64,000 nt of DNA, taken from Lepiota brunneoincarnata. Lineage: Eukaryota > Basidiomycota > Agaricomycetes > Agaricales > Agaricaceae. Positions 23,161 to 36,209 of the stretch are shown here, in pieces (positions within the stretch are counted from its first letter, which is position 1; every line of letters begins with the position of its first letter). The stretch spans positions 2,976,001 through 3,040,000 of the forward strand of contig JAEBUN010000003.1 of NCBI GenBank assembly GCA_023014365.1, written 5' to 3'. Both the position numbers and the translations under genes were made by a program. The notes beneath the pieces are model-generated. The model searched no databases, was not told where the DNA came from, and saw nothing but the letters and a program-made list of their open reading frames with translations.

Positions 23161-26100
23161 CTACGGGGAGAGCGGCAATGTGGACGAGGAAACATCGTCG
23201 ATAAACTCGACTAAAATGTTTTGTAGTAGATAAGAACCCTCAACCACAACCAACTTCAACTCCAACTCGTGTTTCCCCGCCTCAAATAACCGTTCAAACC
23301 TGAAACTGCATAGTCGAGGTTCATCAAGGGGGATTTCGTCGTCCTGGATCTTGAGAAGTTCAATGCCTCCTTCTAGAATTGACAGAGCTGCAGATCTGCG
23401 CCGGCGGTGTAACAATTTGAGCCGCAGGTGTGTTGGGGCCGCGATGAATATCATGAGGTGTGCAATTGTGCGCGTCACATGCATAATCGCTCCTATGTTA
23501 ATGCGAGATGGAGTAAAATAGAAAGCTGATGAATTGGTGGTTTGCAGTGTCCACCAATCGTCGCGATTCCGTTGAATGAAAGGGAGAACAATTTCGTCGC
23601 GGGAAGTATCGCTGAGGTAGAGCAGATGTCTATTCTCGGCAATGGGGTGGTCTTTTGCTATGCCAATCACGGTGCGAGCGAACTGGTTTGCGATGACCGC
23701 ATTAACAACAGTGGGGTGGCAATATGTGACATCGTAGACCGTTGCAACACTGAGTCTTGCAGCAAGCAGCCCGTGTTCACGCGGGAATTGTTGAAAGGCT
23801 GCGAACCTTGAGTAAATGCTCCAGGCTGGCGAAGGGGGAGGCTCTGAGTACACCTGATCCAATTGGCCCGGATTCACATCCCTAATCCGCTTAATTCTCT
23901 CCTTCATCTCTGTCCGTATGCCATCCAGAGGGGAGCTCAAACGTTGCGGCGCCTCCGGCATGTCTATCAGAAGAACCCAGTCAGGAGAAAAAGGATCGAA
24001 TGGGAGGTCGTCGTGTGGACCGGGAACAACGCGATCTGCGATCGCTGTCTTCCATGCCTTGTTGACTAAATCCTGGTACCTCTGCCACCACTGTCGAGCA
24101 TATTCCATATTTCCATCCATGGCTCGCTTTGCTGCTATCTCCATCCTCCCTTTTGCTTGTACCCATTCACCCTCCAGTCGCTTCTTCCGCCCAGCAGACC
24201 ACTCAAGGGAAAACCAGTCCCTCATCCATTCTCGCCCCTTCAACTTGACAACCATCTCAATATGTTCTTCCATCCGCAAATCAAGCACCTCCTCCAGTCC
24301 TACTGACATCTTTAAGAGGGCCAGCTCGTGTTTCTGCCACTCCACTGCCACCAAAGCTTCTAATAGATCCAGTTCTAACTGTTTGCCTTGTTCGTTCGTC
24401 GTTGGTTCTTCATTTACGAAATGGCAGTCAATCAAGGCTTCTCTGCGCATGATCTCCATGCCTGCTAAGAAAAAGTCACCCCAGGTTTTCATGAGCCTTG
24501 TTTTGAGGTGGTGCTCACAACCCCGTTGTAGATACTTGTTATCATGCTCCACAAGTGGCCTCAGCATGAGGGGGCCATGTAGGGTGGCCACCTGGTCCAG
24601 GGACTTGGCTTCAAAACTCCACTTCATGAGCAGTGGGGCGGACAGTGGAGGTACAGACGGATAAGGAGTGGGAGAAGGGGGTATCGTGGAAGGGGAATGG
24701 GATAAAGTCAGTTGGCCAAACCATGACACGAGCATTTTAGTGAAGTGCCGGGTTCGTCGATGTACTACAGGTCGGTGTGCCTCGGCGCCAGGACGGTTCA
24801 ATGCACGCAATAGAGCATCGTAATGAGCTGTTAGCTCATTCAGAAGAACGGGATAATTTATCTTCCAGGGGTGTTTGTCGCCAACCTCTGAAAGTAACGT
24901 AGCTTGCATTTCGACCTTGTCCATGTCAGGGTCAATGGAGCAATTCGTGTACACAATCCTCCCCGGGTCTCGGCACACCACAAATGCCATACGCTTGTTT
25001 GCATCCAGTACGGTCATAAACAGGCGCTTCTGTCCTTTGGCCTCAGATAACGTAAAATATAACACAATATTTGGATAACCCTTGAATTGTTCCAGTGGAC
25101 CCGTATAACCAGTGATGAACTCGAGGAATCGCTGTTCCGGAACCAAAGGGAGGGTATTGTCAAGTAGCTCCACATCCTTCTCGGTCGTGACCAAAGGTTC
25201 ATGTTCAGTCAATTCCAGATGTACGGTGAAATCGGTCTTCTCGTCCCATCTAGGATTCCACGCCCATATCAAAATGCGTACTATCGAGAGTGCAACCTCT
25301 ACCCCCAGCCAGATTGCAGGACCGTTGGACGTGCTGTTTGAAGCAAGTGTAAACGATCCGACGTATCCAGCTATAGCCGCAGGAATTGCAAGTAAAAGGA
25401 CTATCCACGAGGATATCATGAAGATCCAGTCTCTGACCGGATTACGAAAGTGCAATTCGTGCTGACCCCGTAAGTGCCCCAAAAGATCATCACGATTGAT
25501 CACCATGAATGGGTTATGAGGGTCTTGGTTTGAGGTAGAAGGGTGCAGTGGAGATAGGGAACGAGATACAGAGTCAGGATCATTGGACGGTTGCACTGGA
25601 GATAGGGAATGAGACACAGAGTCAGGATCATTGGACGGTTGCACTGGAGACAGGGAATGAGATACAGAGTCAGGATCATTGGACGGTTGCACTGGGATCG
25701 AGACGTGCGATCGAGCAGGAGAATAAGGTGAAGAGGGCGAACCATCAGATGGCTGCACTGGGAGATGCGATTGGGCTGGGGAAGGGAGTTGGGAGCATTG
25801 AGGCGACTTTGTCAGATAGTTTTCGAGGCTCCAGAGGCACTCCTCAGCAATGAGATCTCCGTCCCACCGAACACAGCCCTGACTCTGAAGACGCAGCTCA
25901 GGCCTATCAATCCCTTCTGCTTGGAGATCACGCAGAATTCGCTGATGCAACGTCATGAAGATGATCCGCTTCTTCATGACCGAAATGGCACGAGATTGGA
26001 TAAGGAACTGGGAGCAAACCGAAGCCAGGCAACTGCCTAGCGTGCGCACGAATGGGAAAACCCATGCCAACCCCCCCGCACCAAAAACAAGATGGAAATA

Positions 26101-26595
26101 GGGTGTATAACTCAGGACGGCGGCAATAATGGTACACACAACAAGATGGACATTCCACCAGAATGATCTCCATTCGATCGTAAGGTTCTCGGGATTGTCG
26201 ATGTGCCTTTCGTTGAGCATCTGTATGAGCCGGCTCTCTGCGGTATAGCGTTTCTTGTCAATTGCAATCATAGGAGCAACCGTGCCCATAGGCTTGAAAC
26301 CAGCGTCGTCGAGGACTCTGGCTCCGCACCACCGAAATCCCGAAAATGTGAGCGATAATCTGGGCGAGCGGGAAAGTTTAATAGATGGAATGGAGATGCT
26401 TGCGATGAGGACAGATATCGCGGTCTTGACGATACCTGGACTGCCGAATAGGGAGAGGGGCGCGGCGGCAGCGTAGAGAAATCCTCCCTCAAGAGCCGAA
26501 CCAACGTGCTTTTCACATTGTTCAGTCCCGATTAGAGGCAGGAGAGCAGAAAGGTCCTGTATTCCACCAGTCAGTGTCCCGCCAAAGTCCGACAT
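23161..26595 (-). CDS. large multi-pass membrane protein of unknown function, paralogue 1
   Basis: A single uninterrupted frame encodes 1144 residues from the ATG at 26593-26595. The frame extends 36 codons upstream, but identity to the paralogue at 38268-41630 drops there to about 69 percent against roughly 90 percent after MSDF, so the inner start is preferred. The opening (GTLTGGIQDLSALLPLIGTE) recurs, as I recall, in agaricomycete hypothetical proteins. Hydrophobic segments lie around residues 40-70, 150-192 and 382-437. A Pro/Ser-rich linker with a 48-bp minisatellite separates the two membrane regions, and the C-terminal 600 residues are soluble, with charged helices. No catalytic motif was recognised. 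A patch around 23930-24010 is unrelated to the paralogue although both sides match closely. Confidence 0.75.
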   Translation of the reverse strand: MSDFGGTLTGGIQDLSALLPLIGTEQCEKHVGSALEGGFLYAAAAPLSLFGSPGIVKTAISVLIASISIPSIKLSRSPRLSLTFSGFRWCGARVLDDAGFKPMGTVAPMIAIDKKRYTAESRLIQMLNERHIDNPENLTIEWRSFWWNVHLVVCTIIAAVLSYTPYFHLVFGAGGLAWVFPFVRTLGSCLASVCSQFLIQSRAISVMKKRIIFMTLHQRILRDLQAEGIDRPELRLQSQGCVRWDGDLIAEECLWSLENYLTKSPQCSQLPSPAQSHLPVQPSDGSPSSPYSPARSHVSIPVQPSNDPDSVSHSLSPVQPSNDPDSVSHSLSPVQPSNDPDSVSRSLSPLHPSTSNQDPHNPFMVINRDDLLGHLRGQHELHFRNPVRDWIFMISSWIVLLLAIPAAIAGYVGSFTLASNSTSNGPAIWLGVEVALSIVRILIWAWNPRWDEKTDFTVHLELTEHEPLVTTEKDVELLDNTLPLVPEQRFLEFITGYTGPLEQFKGYPNIVLYFTLSEAKGQKRLFMTVLDANKRMAFVVCRDPGRIVYTNCSIDPDMDKVEMQATLLSEVGDKHPWKINYPVLLNELTAHYDALLRALNRPGAEAHRPVVHRRTRHFTKMLVSWFGQLTLSHSPSTIPPSPTPYPSVPPLSAPLLMKWSFEAKSLDQVATLHGPLMLRPLVEHDNKYLQRGCEHHLKTRLMKTWGDFFLAGMEIMRREALIDCHFVNEEPTTNEQGKQLELDLLEALVAVEWQKHELALLKMSVGLEEVLDLRMEEHIEMVVKLKGREWMRDWFSLEWSAGRKKRLEGEWVQAKGRMEIAAKRAMDGNMEYARQWWQRYQDLVNKAWKTAIADRVVPGPHDDLPFDPFSPDWVLLIDMPEAPQRLSSPLDGIRTEMKERIKRIRDVNPGQLDQVYSEPPPSPAWSIYSRFAAFQQFPREHGLLAARLSVATVYDVTYCHPTVVNAVIANQFARTVIGIAKDHPIAENRHLLYLSDTSRDEIVLPFIQRNRDDWWTLQTTNSSAFYFTPSRINIGAIMHVTRTIAHLMIFIAAPTHLRLKLLHRRRRSAALSILEGGIELLKIQDDEIPLDEPRLCSFRFERLFEAGKHELELKLVVVEGSYLLQNILVEFIDDVSSSTLPLSP
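25553..25692. repeat. 48-bp coding minisatellite, about three units
   Basis: Within paralogue 1 of the membrane protein, a 48-bp unit encoding the 16 residues VQPSNDPDSVSHSLSP is repeated three times with few changes. The paralogue at 40.6 kb has no such array. Unit length is a multiple of three, so copy-number change keeps the frame. Confidence 0.9.
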
Positions 26596-26854
26596 CGCTA
26601 TAGAAGCTGTGAGCAGGCACGATGCGCTGGACAGACATACACCTGACCTTTGTTCGAGGAGCTTTGAATCCAAGTAGATGGATCGCAGATAACCGAAAGA
26701 CAAGAAAAGTCACTATGGTCTGAGGCTAGGATAATGAACAGCGACGGATATTTTAACCTGGGGGTTTGGGACAAGAGGGCCTCGTGGCGGCCTTGTTTAA
26801 TTTGTCAAGCCACGTACACTACATGCTCCAAACCAGCCCGAGTCACGTCGGGCG

Positions 26855-27072
26855 CTCCTTGAAGCTTGAACTTAAGGCGCTTTTCCCGCGCACTGCTGCT
26901 GCTGCCAGCAAGGGGTCTCGTGGCGTCCATGCTCATGAAGATTATCCTGACATCAGTCCCCCAACATCACCAAGCCCCTCCCTGTGTGCTCATCTTGGTT
27001 CGATTCCAAGACCTCGCACTTTCGCAGCTTGCTGCCCTATCTTCGGAGACGGCCAGCCTGATGCTTAAGTAA
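26855..27072 (+). pseudogene. captured SDH1 3'-exon fragment, copy 1
   Basis: This stretch aligns with 34660-34912, the last two coding exons and intron of SDH1. The clearest part is ctgctgctgcc followed by an in-frame K-G/E-S-R-G-x-H-A and EDYPD, corresponding to [19 protein letters not shown] of SDH1 exon 8, with intron-derived sequence after it. It lacks a start and a usable last exon. It lies in sense orientation just behind the 5' end of the minus-strand membrane-protein gene. Another copy is at 41869-42094. Confidence 0.75.
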
Positions 27073-27237
27073 GGATCTGGCTAAGGAATTATATATAGAT
27101 AGATAGATGAAAAAGTCGTGGTGTAAAAGACTACGCAGTGGGCCGGCCTCTCATCAGGCACCACGCCATGAGGGGTCCGAGTGGGAGGGATGCCCCAGGC
27201 CCAACCTCCTATTCTACCTACCTGTACGGGGTCTTCC

Positions 27238-27996
27238 TGAGAGGCCTCGGTCCTTCTCGCACCAGTCACACAATCCATATCCTCCTAAACGTCGAAGACT
27301 AGATAACACTCCCCTACTGTCAGGATCCCGGCACCCCACCTCATTACTAATTCCTCCTCAGCGAGGCCTCGATTCCACCAATCACATACCTTCTGAGTCT
27401 GCCGAGGAGCCGCAGCTGCAGCCTACTCCAGGAGTACTGTCCCCTCAAGAAAGCTCCACATCATATTCGTCGTACCCCGCCAATATGACGATAAAAAGGA
27501 GGAGGTAGTTTCTCCTTTCCTCGAACGCTCTCCCGAACCACCCAATTTTGCAGCCAAAATCAAGGCTGAAGAGATATCCTTCCCTGCCGGGCTTCCGCCG
27601 ATCAAACAGCAAGCCGTTGAGCCGCCAATTAAACAAGAACCTACCGAGCCTATTACCCTTCAGCGTAGGCTCGTCATGCAATCATGTTCTTTCTTCCCTA
27701 TTCCAGAGAACTGCCGAAGATCTAAACCTCTCTTTGCCATAGTGTTGGTATGGCGATTGAGTGGTAAGTGTGCCAAATAATCCTGTTTCACGAGTCCGTT
27801 AATAACTCGCCAAAGGACAAGTCCCATCCCTGTATGGTCAGACACCTTGCTCCCTGAGGTACTGAATTTATCGTCTGCAATAAACACGGCTTACGACGCG
27901 AATAGACATGAGCATAACGCACCGGCTTTTAATTTCCGACGTGGAACCTCCGTAATCATTCAGGGTCCGACTGGGGGAGAGCTGCCAAGTAGGTGA
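27238..27996 (+). pseudogene. psiKxE-rich gene, broken copy 2
   Basis: Homologous to 19915-20797. An adenine is missing in the A-run near 27490, which shifts the frame just before the IKKE motif. About 150 bp are deleted at 27720, removing the FFQQEYRRLRSFGLKKQR part and the first splice donor. The remaining last exon still reads through the PVWSDTLLPE-type region. Upstream of 27238 the sequence differs from copy 1 and matches copy 3. Confidence 0.85.
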
Positions 27997-29167
27997 ACAG
28001 ACTCTCGTTCTCAAAGTATACATCGTGAATCCCCCCTTCTTGGGTGCATAGTCATCGCTCTATGTTTGGAATTGGGGTTGGTGCTTCATCAGATGATGGC
28101 ATGAGATCTGCTGTTCCTTGCTTCAAGATTTACGAGGGGAAGTGTTGCTGGATAACCGAGGTAACGTGTAAAATTTTCGGGATCATGACCGGGTGATGTC
28201 TCACCCAAGATACCTTTCTGTTTTCATCTGCAGATATATGGTGGTCACAAGTAGCGCATCCCACCACAGCGTAGCGGCCTTCCAGTATCACCAGATAGCA
28301 GCTAATCGAGACGATCCAGCGCCGTTCGAAGCGATGAGCTAGCGCTTTACGTCGTCCGTGATTGTTGGGGGGCATTCAGCCAAGAATGGCGTGGCTTGGA
28401 GGGTATTAACAATATGATCAGTGAAAAGCACAGCTCACTGATCGTTGTACATGTAGGATAGCCTGCGAACTCAATGAGGGAAGTTCTCGCATACTATTTC
28501 GTCCGAACGGCGTGAAGATGGAGCAGATTGGGGACGTATTGAGGGCTCGATTTGACTTCTGGAACGGCCTCTGTTAGAGAATACAACCGTAGACGATCTC
28601 AATAGGTAACATGGGGACCCCGCTATGAGCACTCCAGCGAACAGTGCTACCCACTCATGAGAATGTGGGGTGTCAAAGCAAAGTTCGCTCCTCCGTTTGC
28701 TGCTGGTGCAGACCTGTACTTGGAATCCACCCCTGCTTCGCATTAAAGGAAAGGCCTGCCGAGGTATTTTAGAACAAATGGAAGCAGAGCTTGCACGTTG
28801 CGATTGCCTTGCGGGATGGCCAAGGATCCGGAGAAGTAACAATGACAGTAGAAGTATGCCATTAAGACTCTTCGGACCACCTCTCAGCCGGTCACGAACC
28901 GATATCGTGAGATATTCGAACCCTCCCAGGTACATCGTCCGCACTGTATGTGCCTGTCTTCGGGAAGGGCGGGCCATTGATCAACGTTATTTGGTGTGGC
29001 ATTGTTCGGCACTACACCCTGCTCGCTGCATCGTAAACACCTCAGAAATGTTGTATCGAACTTCATATGTTGAATGTAGTACAAATTGAACCCAGACTTC
29101 ACAAGACGTTGGATGTGGCCCTACGGTGACAAAATCTGGCCCATGATGAAGCTACATATCCTGCATT
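27997..29167. other. block B spacer, copy 2
   Basis: Corresponds to 20798-22001. Open frames on both strands (28471-28977 minus, 28670-29089 plus) overlap each other and show no family motif. Nothing else was recognised. Confidence 0.55.
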
Positions 29168-31509
29168 CTAACTGCAGACTTCCAAGCTCGTTTCTCTCCA
29201 TGCCCGCTTTATCAAGTCGGATGCTCGTTCGGCAACTGCATACACAGGTGCCTGTGTATTAGCCGCTGGACTGAAGGGCTATGAACGACGGGATTCAAAA
29301 GATGGTACATGCCAGTGAAAATACTGCAAACTTACTATGACCGATGCATCCACAATGCGTAATCCCGAGATACCCTTCACCAGCAAGTCTGGATTAACCA
29401 CACCATACGTCGCATCTCGTGAAGACATTGCAGAGGTTCCAATACCATGAGACGAGGAAGTTGTAGAGTTGCGAATGAATTGCTCAATTTCTTCTTCTGA
29501 AGTTGCGCTTGGGGGTGGTGCGATGCGGTCTAGAGTGAACCCCCTCCAAGCGGGTGAGGTCACGAATCGCTGGGCTGTCTTGACCGCTTCTTTCACTATT
29601 GCAATGTCGACCGCAGCCGAGTAGAACGCAAGGTCGACTAAAGGTAGCTCGAAAGGGTCGTTTGATTTGAGTGTGACTGAACCACCTGAGGTTAAAGTTT
29701 GGTGAATGGATGCAAGTAACCAACGAATAATATCACTGACGTGAAGCGGGTTCAGCGAGCCCTGCCACAACAGAAAGAATGGGTGTGGGTGACGACGAGA
29801 AGTAACCATTCGCCTGAAATTTTTGATACAGCGTCAGCCACGGTGGACTGAAGTCACATATACAATCAAACTCACGAGTCCGGAAAGGCAGAAGTGAGGG
29901 GTATTAGGCCCAGCAGTAGGATCAACATGACCAGCTAACGCTGGTGAGTCTCTGGGTAACCTAATGTAAGCGGACAGGCCATGTGATCCTCCCGTCATAG
30001 GACCCGTTCGCGAAGATATCCACTGTTGTAGTGCCTCGTCTGATGCTGTCGTATTGGCGTTCAGACTGAGAATAATCCCCCAGTTAGCATTAGATGTGGA
30101 GAGGCGGGACGCCCATACTTGATAAATGTCGTGTTAGCCCCCCAGCTGGGTGCAATCAACGGCTCATTGCTAAAATTCTTCCCGACGCTAGGGAGGTTAA
30201 AGACGGGTTTGACTCCGACTTTTTGCAATTCAGAAGAGTCACCAATACCCGAATTCATTAGAATTTGGGGTGTACCAATGACTCCAGCGGAAAGGATGAG
30301 CTCTTTCAAGGCTGTGAGCTGGTGACGAGGCCCTGAGAAACTGTTTATTCATGGGGGCCCATCGTCAACTGAGAAACCGCGTACCTGTCTGGTTTTGTGC
30401 GAACTCTACTGTTCTGAAATTGCCTCTTGATGTTTGCAAAATTCGAGTGACATACGCCCCAACGAGCACCGAGAGATTAGGTCGATCAAGGACGGGGTCT
30501 AAGTAAGCTGTCGCAGCACTGCAACGGGTTCCATTTGCAATAGAGAACTGGCACCATGCTTGTGGTGCTTGCATGTTAACAGCGGCAGTTATGTGAGGAA
30601 CTCAACACTTACTGACACCAATGGGCCTCCCAGCATTGGCATCTTCGATAAATGGAAACTCGTCTGGCAGATCTTTTGTGGTTTGGAGCATCAGTGCGTC
30701 TATAGGTTGCATAACGTTATTCAACCCAATGCCCAGGGGGCCTCTGAACCCATGGACATGAGGGTCGAAGTCCCCTTCTTCAGAACCATGGCCTGGGGCT
30801 GTGGTCCAACGTTCAGTCTGGTACGTCCGGTCAGGATCATGCATGTAAGTCATGAACGAACGAGAGACATACTTTCTTCAGGTAAGGTAGCATTTCGTTC
30901 CATGACCATCCTTTGTCACCAGTAACTTCAGCCCATTTATTATAGTCGTCCAATGATCCCCGAATCCAAATCATCCCATCTACCATATCGATGGTCGTGA
31001 TCGTGCGCTATTGCCAATAGAGTCATTGAACGTACTATGGGAGCTGCTGCCGCCGAGGATATGAGCTCTTGGATACACGATTGACCTTCCATTAAGGCCA
31101 GGCTGTGGTGTGCTCGGAGTATGCCAGTCAAAGGGTGCCCCTGCCCGTGCAAATCGGGAAACAAGCCATGGAACCTGTAGATCAAGAATTCCTTGATGGC
31201 TGGAGTGTTCGGGTCAGTGTATTAGAATGCGCCGTCACAAGAGAGAGGGAGAGAAAAGACCGCACGATGGCCCAGCCTCGAGAACAAGAACGTTAACCCT
31301 GGGGTCTTCGGTTAATCTGTTAGCGACGACGAGGCCTGCAGTTCCGCCTGCGACAAGATCAGCGGGATGGAATCATAAGTGCAAGAGCCAAACATGCCTC
31401 CTGCAATTATGAAATCGTAAGCTCTGCAAGGTATTTGCGAGACATTCTGGAAGATTGCTGCGAGACTTGAGCCAGCCCCTAGCAACGACAACACAAAAAA
31501 CAAGCGCAT
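29168..31509 (-). CDS. secreted GMC oxidoreductase, aryl-alcohol-oxidase-like
   Basis: Eleven minus-strand exons (31509-31398, 31347-31266, 31199-31036, 30979-30873, 30817-30613, 30558-30385, 30332-30119, 30065-29876, 29813-29741, 29685-29336, 29278-29168) join into 593 codons, the usual family length. Introns are 50-66 bp. The first has a GC donor (GCATGT); the rest are GT..AG. Residues 1-17 form a signal peptide ([17 protein letters not shown]). The FAD-binding motif GGGTAG is at 37-42, GMC signature 1 is [15 protein letters not shown], and signature 2 is [16 protein letters not shown]. The catalytic His lies in [11 protein letters not shown]. The second catalytic position is Asn ([10 protein letters not shown]) where fungal aryl-alcohol oxidases have His; Asn occurs in other GMC enzymes such as choline oxidase. 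Such enzymes oxidise alcohols and release H2O2 outside the cell; the substrate here is unknown. It diverges from SDH1, sharing a 1.05-kb upstream region. The start at 31509 was chosen because the signal peptide begins there; 31527 is possible. Confidence 0.9.
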
Positions 31510-32560
31510 GTGTGGCTGGCTACCCAACTGTGATATCAGCTCTGTTCCGGGCCTGACAAAACGCGAGTTTTATATATTCCAAGAATCAGGACGTAAATAG
31601 AAAGCCTATGCCGAAGACCATTGTAAGAGCTGCCGCAGAGACAGATGGTGTCACCTGATACCGGGAGAGGTGGAAACATTAACACCGCCGCGTTAAGGAT
31701 AGCTTGTCGCAGTGGAGCTGAGAGCGACTTCCCATTCTAATGGGCAGCGGGGGTTGTTGTCAATGTCAAATGTCACAAGTAGAGTCCACATGTTGGAATG
31801 TTCAGAACATTCAGCCAACCTATTGATCCAGCAAGCTTCAATACCGACATGTTCCGGCGGTTTGCACTCAATGCAAACACACGCCTTCTCCAAGAGAGGG
31901 TATATACGTGTAGATCCAGTGAAGCACCTAGAATAACAGGACAGGGACCAGACATGAACACTCAGATCCTACCAACTGCAGCCTGATGGAGTGGCTGACC
32001 AGGGTCCCGTGCTCGAGGGAGGTGTCACCGATCTCCTCACCTTATGCGTACAGTCATCGCTTTACCTTAAATTGGGATTGGGATTGGCGCTCCTTCACCA
32101 AATGATGATTTGTGATCTGTTGCTCCTTTTTGAATTGCGCCGGAGAGGTGTTGCTGGTCAACCAAGAGTAACCCGTAATTGTTAGGCGAAAGTATGGGGA
32201 AGCTGGCTGAAGGAGTAGGTACTGTACAGTAGCCACTGAAACCGTCGGAAGAGAACAAATCTTTACAAGGGTTCTGCCGACGAAATTGTCCTCGTGATTT
32301 CCTTGAACGGACTAAGGTCACCCCACCCGTGCAGGGTTTCGGAGAAAGGGACCGCTCGGAACGTTTAGGGTGGGATAGGACCCACTGGGAGATCAATGTC
32401 CACCGTCAGTATTATGGATCAGATGGAGAGCAGGTTGATGGAAATGGTGTCAGACGTTTAAACCTCGAGGTAACAGAGACTAGAGAACGAAAGGGTGAGA
32501 ATTAGATCACGAGGGGACGTTCTGTTAACGATCGTGGGAGGCGTCTGCTATCACACAGTG
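31510..32560. promoter_or_regulatory. divergent upstream region between the GMC oxidase and SDH1
   Basis: About 1.05 kb separates the two start codons, so both promoters must lie here or overlap it. The part 32030-32190 is a diverged relative of the block B spacer at 20860-21000, 28045-28180 and 43185-43320. No specific binding sites were recognised. Confidence 0.6.
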
Positions 32561-34979
<2,419 letters not shown>

Positions 34980-36209
34980 TAACCTCTGCCGCTGTTTTTC
35001 GCCCGATTCGAGGGAGGAGAGAGGCTTGGGCGTGCGCGTTGGCGAGATCTTGGTGGTTGCAACGCTGGTATTGAATTCCTCTAATATAACTGGTTCGTGA
35101 TTAGAGTCTCGACCTTGTTTGAGGGAACAATTTAGTGATTCAATGAGGTTGTAAAACACGGGAATGGTGCCTCGGGAAGAGGATGAGGGATGTAATGGTC
35201 ACTACGATGTCCAGCCTGCGGGAACCTTGAGGATTTTGGGGTGCCTTTATCTCGCAAAGGACTAGAACTCTCCACGTATTTACGATGGAGTTCCTGAGGT
35301 GGCGTTGGTAGAAGCAACAGACAGCCGTTCAGTCGGAGTAACGAAACCCTGCCAGGACAGACACGAGGGGGGGTGTGTGTTGGTTCTGGTTTATCTCACC
35401 GTTATCTTTGACGTTCTTATTCGGGGCCCCAGTCCACGTTTTTCATCGATACTAGGGCAGTGCACGCCAAATAAGACTGGTACCGTTGTGCGCCAACAGC
35501 ACTGTAGATGAGCGAACAACATATTTCTAAATTCACGAGACAAAACCGGCTAGCACCTGCACAGCTCCCATATGCCCACCTAACGTTCCACAAGGCAAAA
35601 CCGGAACTCCAGCCTTGATAGTGGGTATCGTATCTGGACACCTGACATTGATGTGCGGTATTAATGATGACCACATGTATTGAGGTCCATGCAACGCCCA
35701 GCGCACCATTTCCGGTATAGTCCTGGAAAACACATCAGATCACCCCCTCACTTCCAACGATAAATTTATCCCAGGTAGTCGAACTTTAGTAGCGCATGTC
35801 CACGGTTCTGTCTGTCATCACTTTTCGGTTCCCCTGCAGTGAGTCTCGCATACCCCCTTTTATGATCCCTCCTTTACGCAGAAGACACGTACTCTTTAGA
35901 AATACTTGGGTCGTTAGCTACCGAAAAACGACTTGCCATTCCCCTTCGCATCGAACTCCCAGTTGTCCTTGCCATAGCTCAGAACTCGCGCTTCTCGCCG
36001 CACAATTCTCGATCTGTGCAGCGCCCAGAACCGCCTCGTGAGTATTATACCCCAATTTCGCCTACACTCTATTGATATTTAGTGGTTCGCTTCTCGTTCG
36101 CCCTAAAGTGACATTCAAGTGAGCCACCATCATCCAGATGTCTGCAAGCATCCCACTGAGATCATGATCCCCATCACAACTAACAGGTATACAAGGTCAA
36201 TGCGATCCC
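34980..36209. other. SDH1 3' flank and unassigned spacer
   Basis: No gene could be recognised. A minus-strand frame at 35533-35733 and a plus-strand stretch at 35880-36045 look mildly protein-like (for example LGSLATEKRLAIPLRIELPV) but match no family I know and have no supporting exon structure. Confidence 0.45.

Noticed and set aside
23918..24664. 248-codon plus-strand ORF opposite membrane-protein paralogue 1
   Set aside because: Shadow of the minus-strand gene; the equivalent frame is broken in the paralogue at 39 kb.
25553..25692. Regular repeats considered as a CRISPR array
   Set aside because: Units are contiguous without spacers, in frame, within a eukaryotic coding sequence.
26990..27015. 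GGTTCGATTCC resembling a tRNA T-loop
   Set aside because: No acceptor stem, D-arm or anticodon arm around it; it lies within the captured SDH1 fragment.
28471..29089. Overlapping 168-codon minus and 139-codon plus ORFs in the block B spacer
   Set aside because: They overlap on opposite strands, have no motifs, and are disrupted in copy 1.
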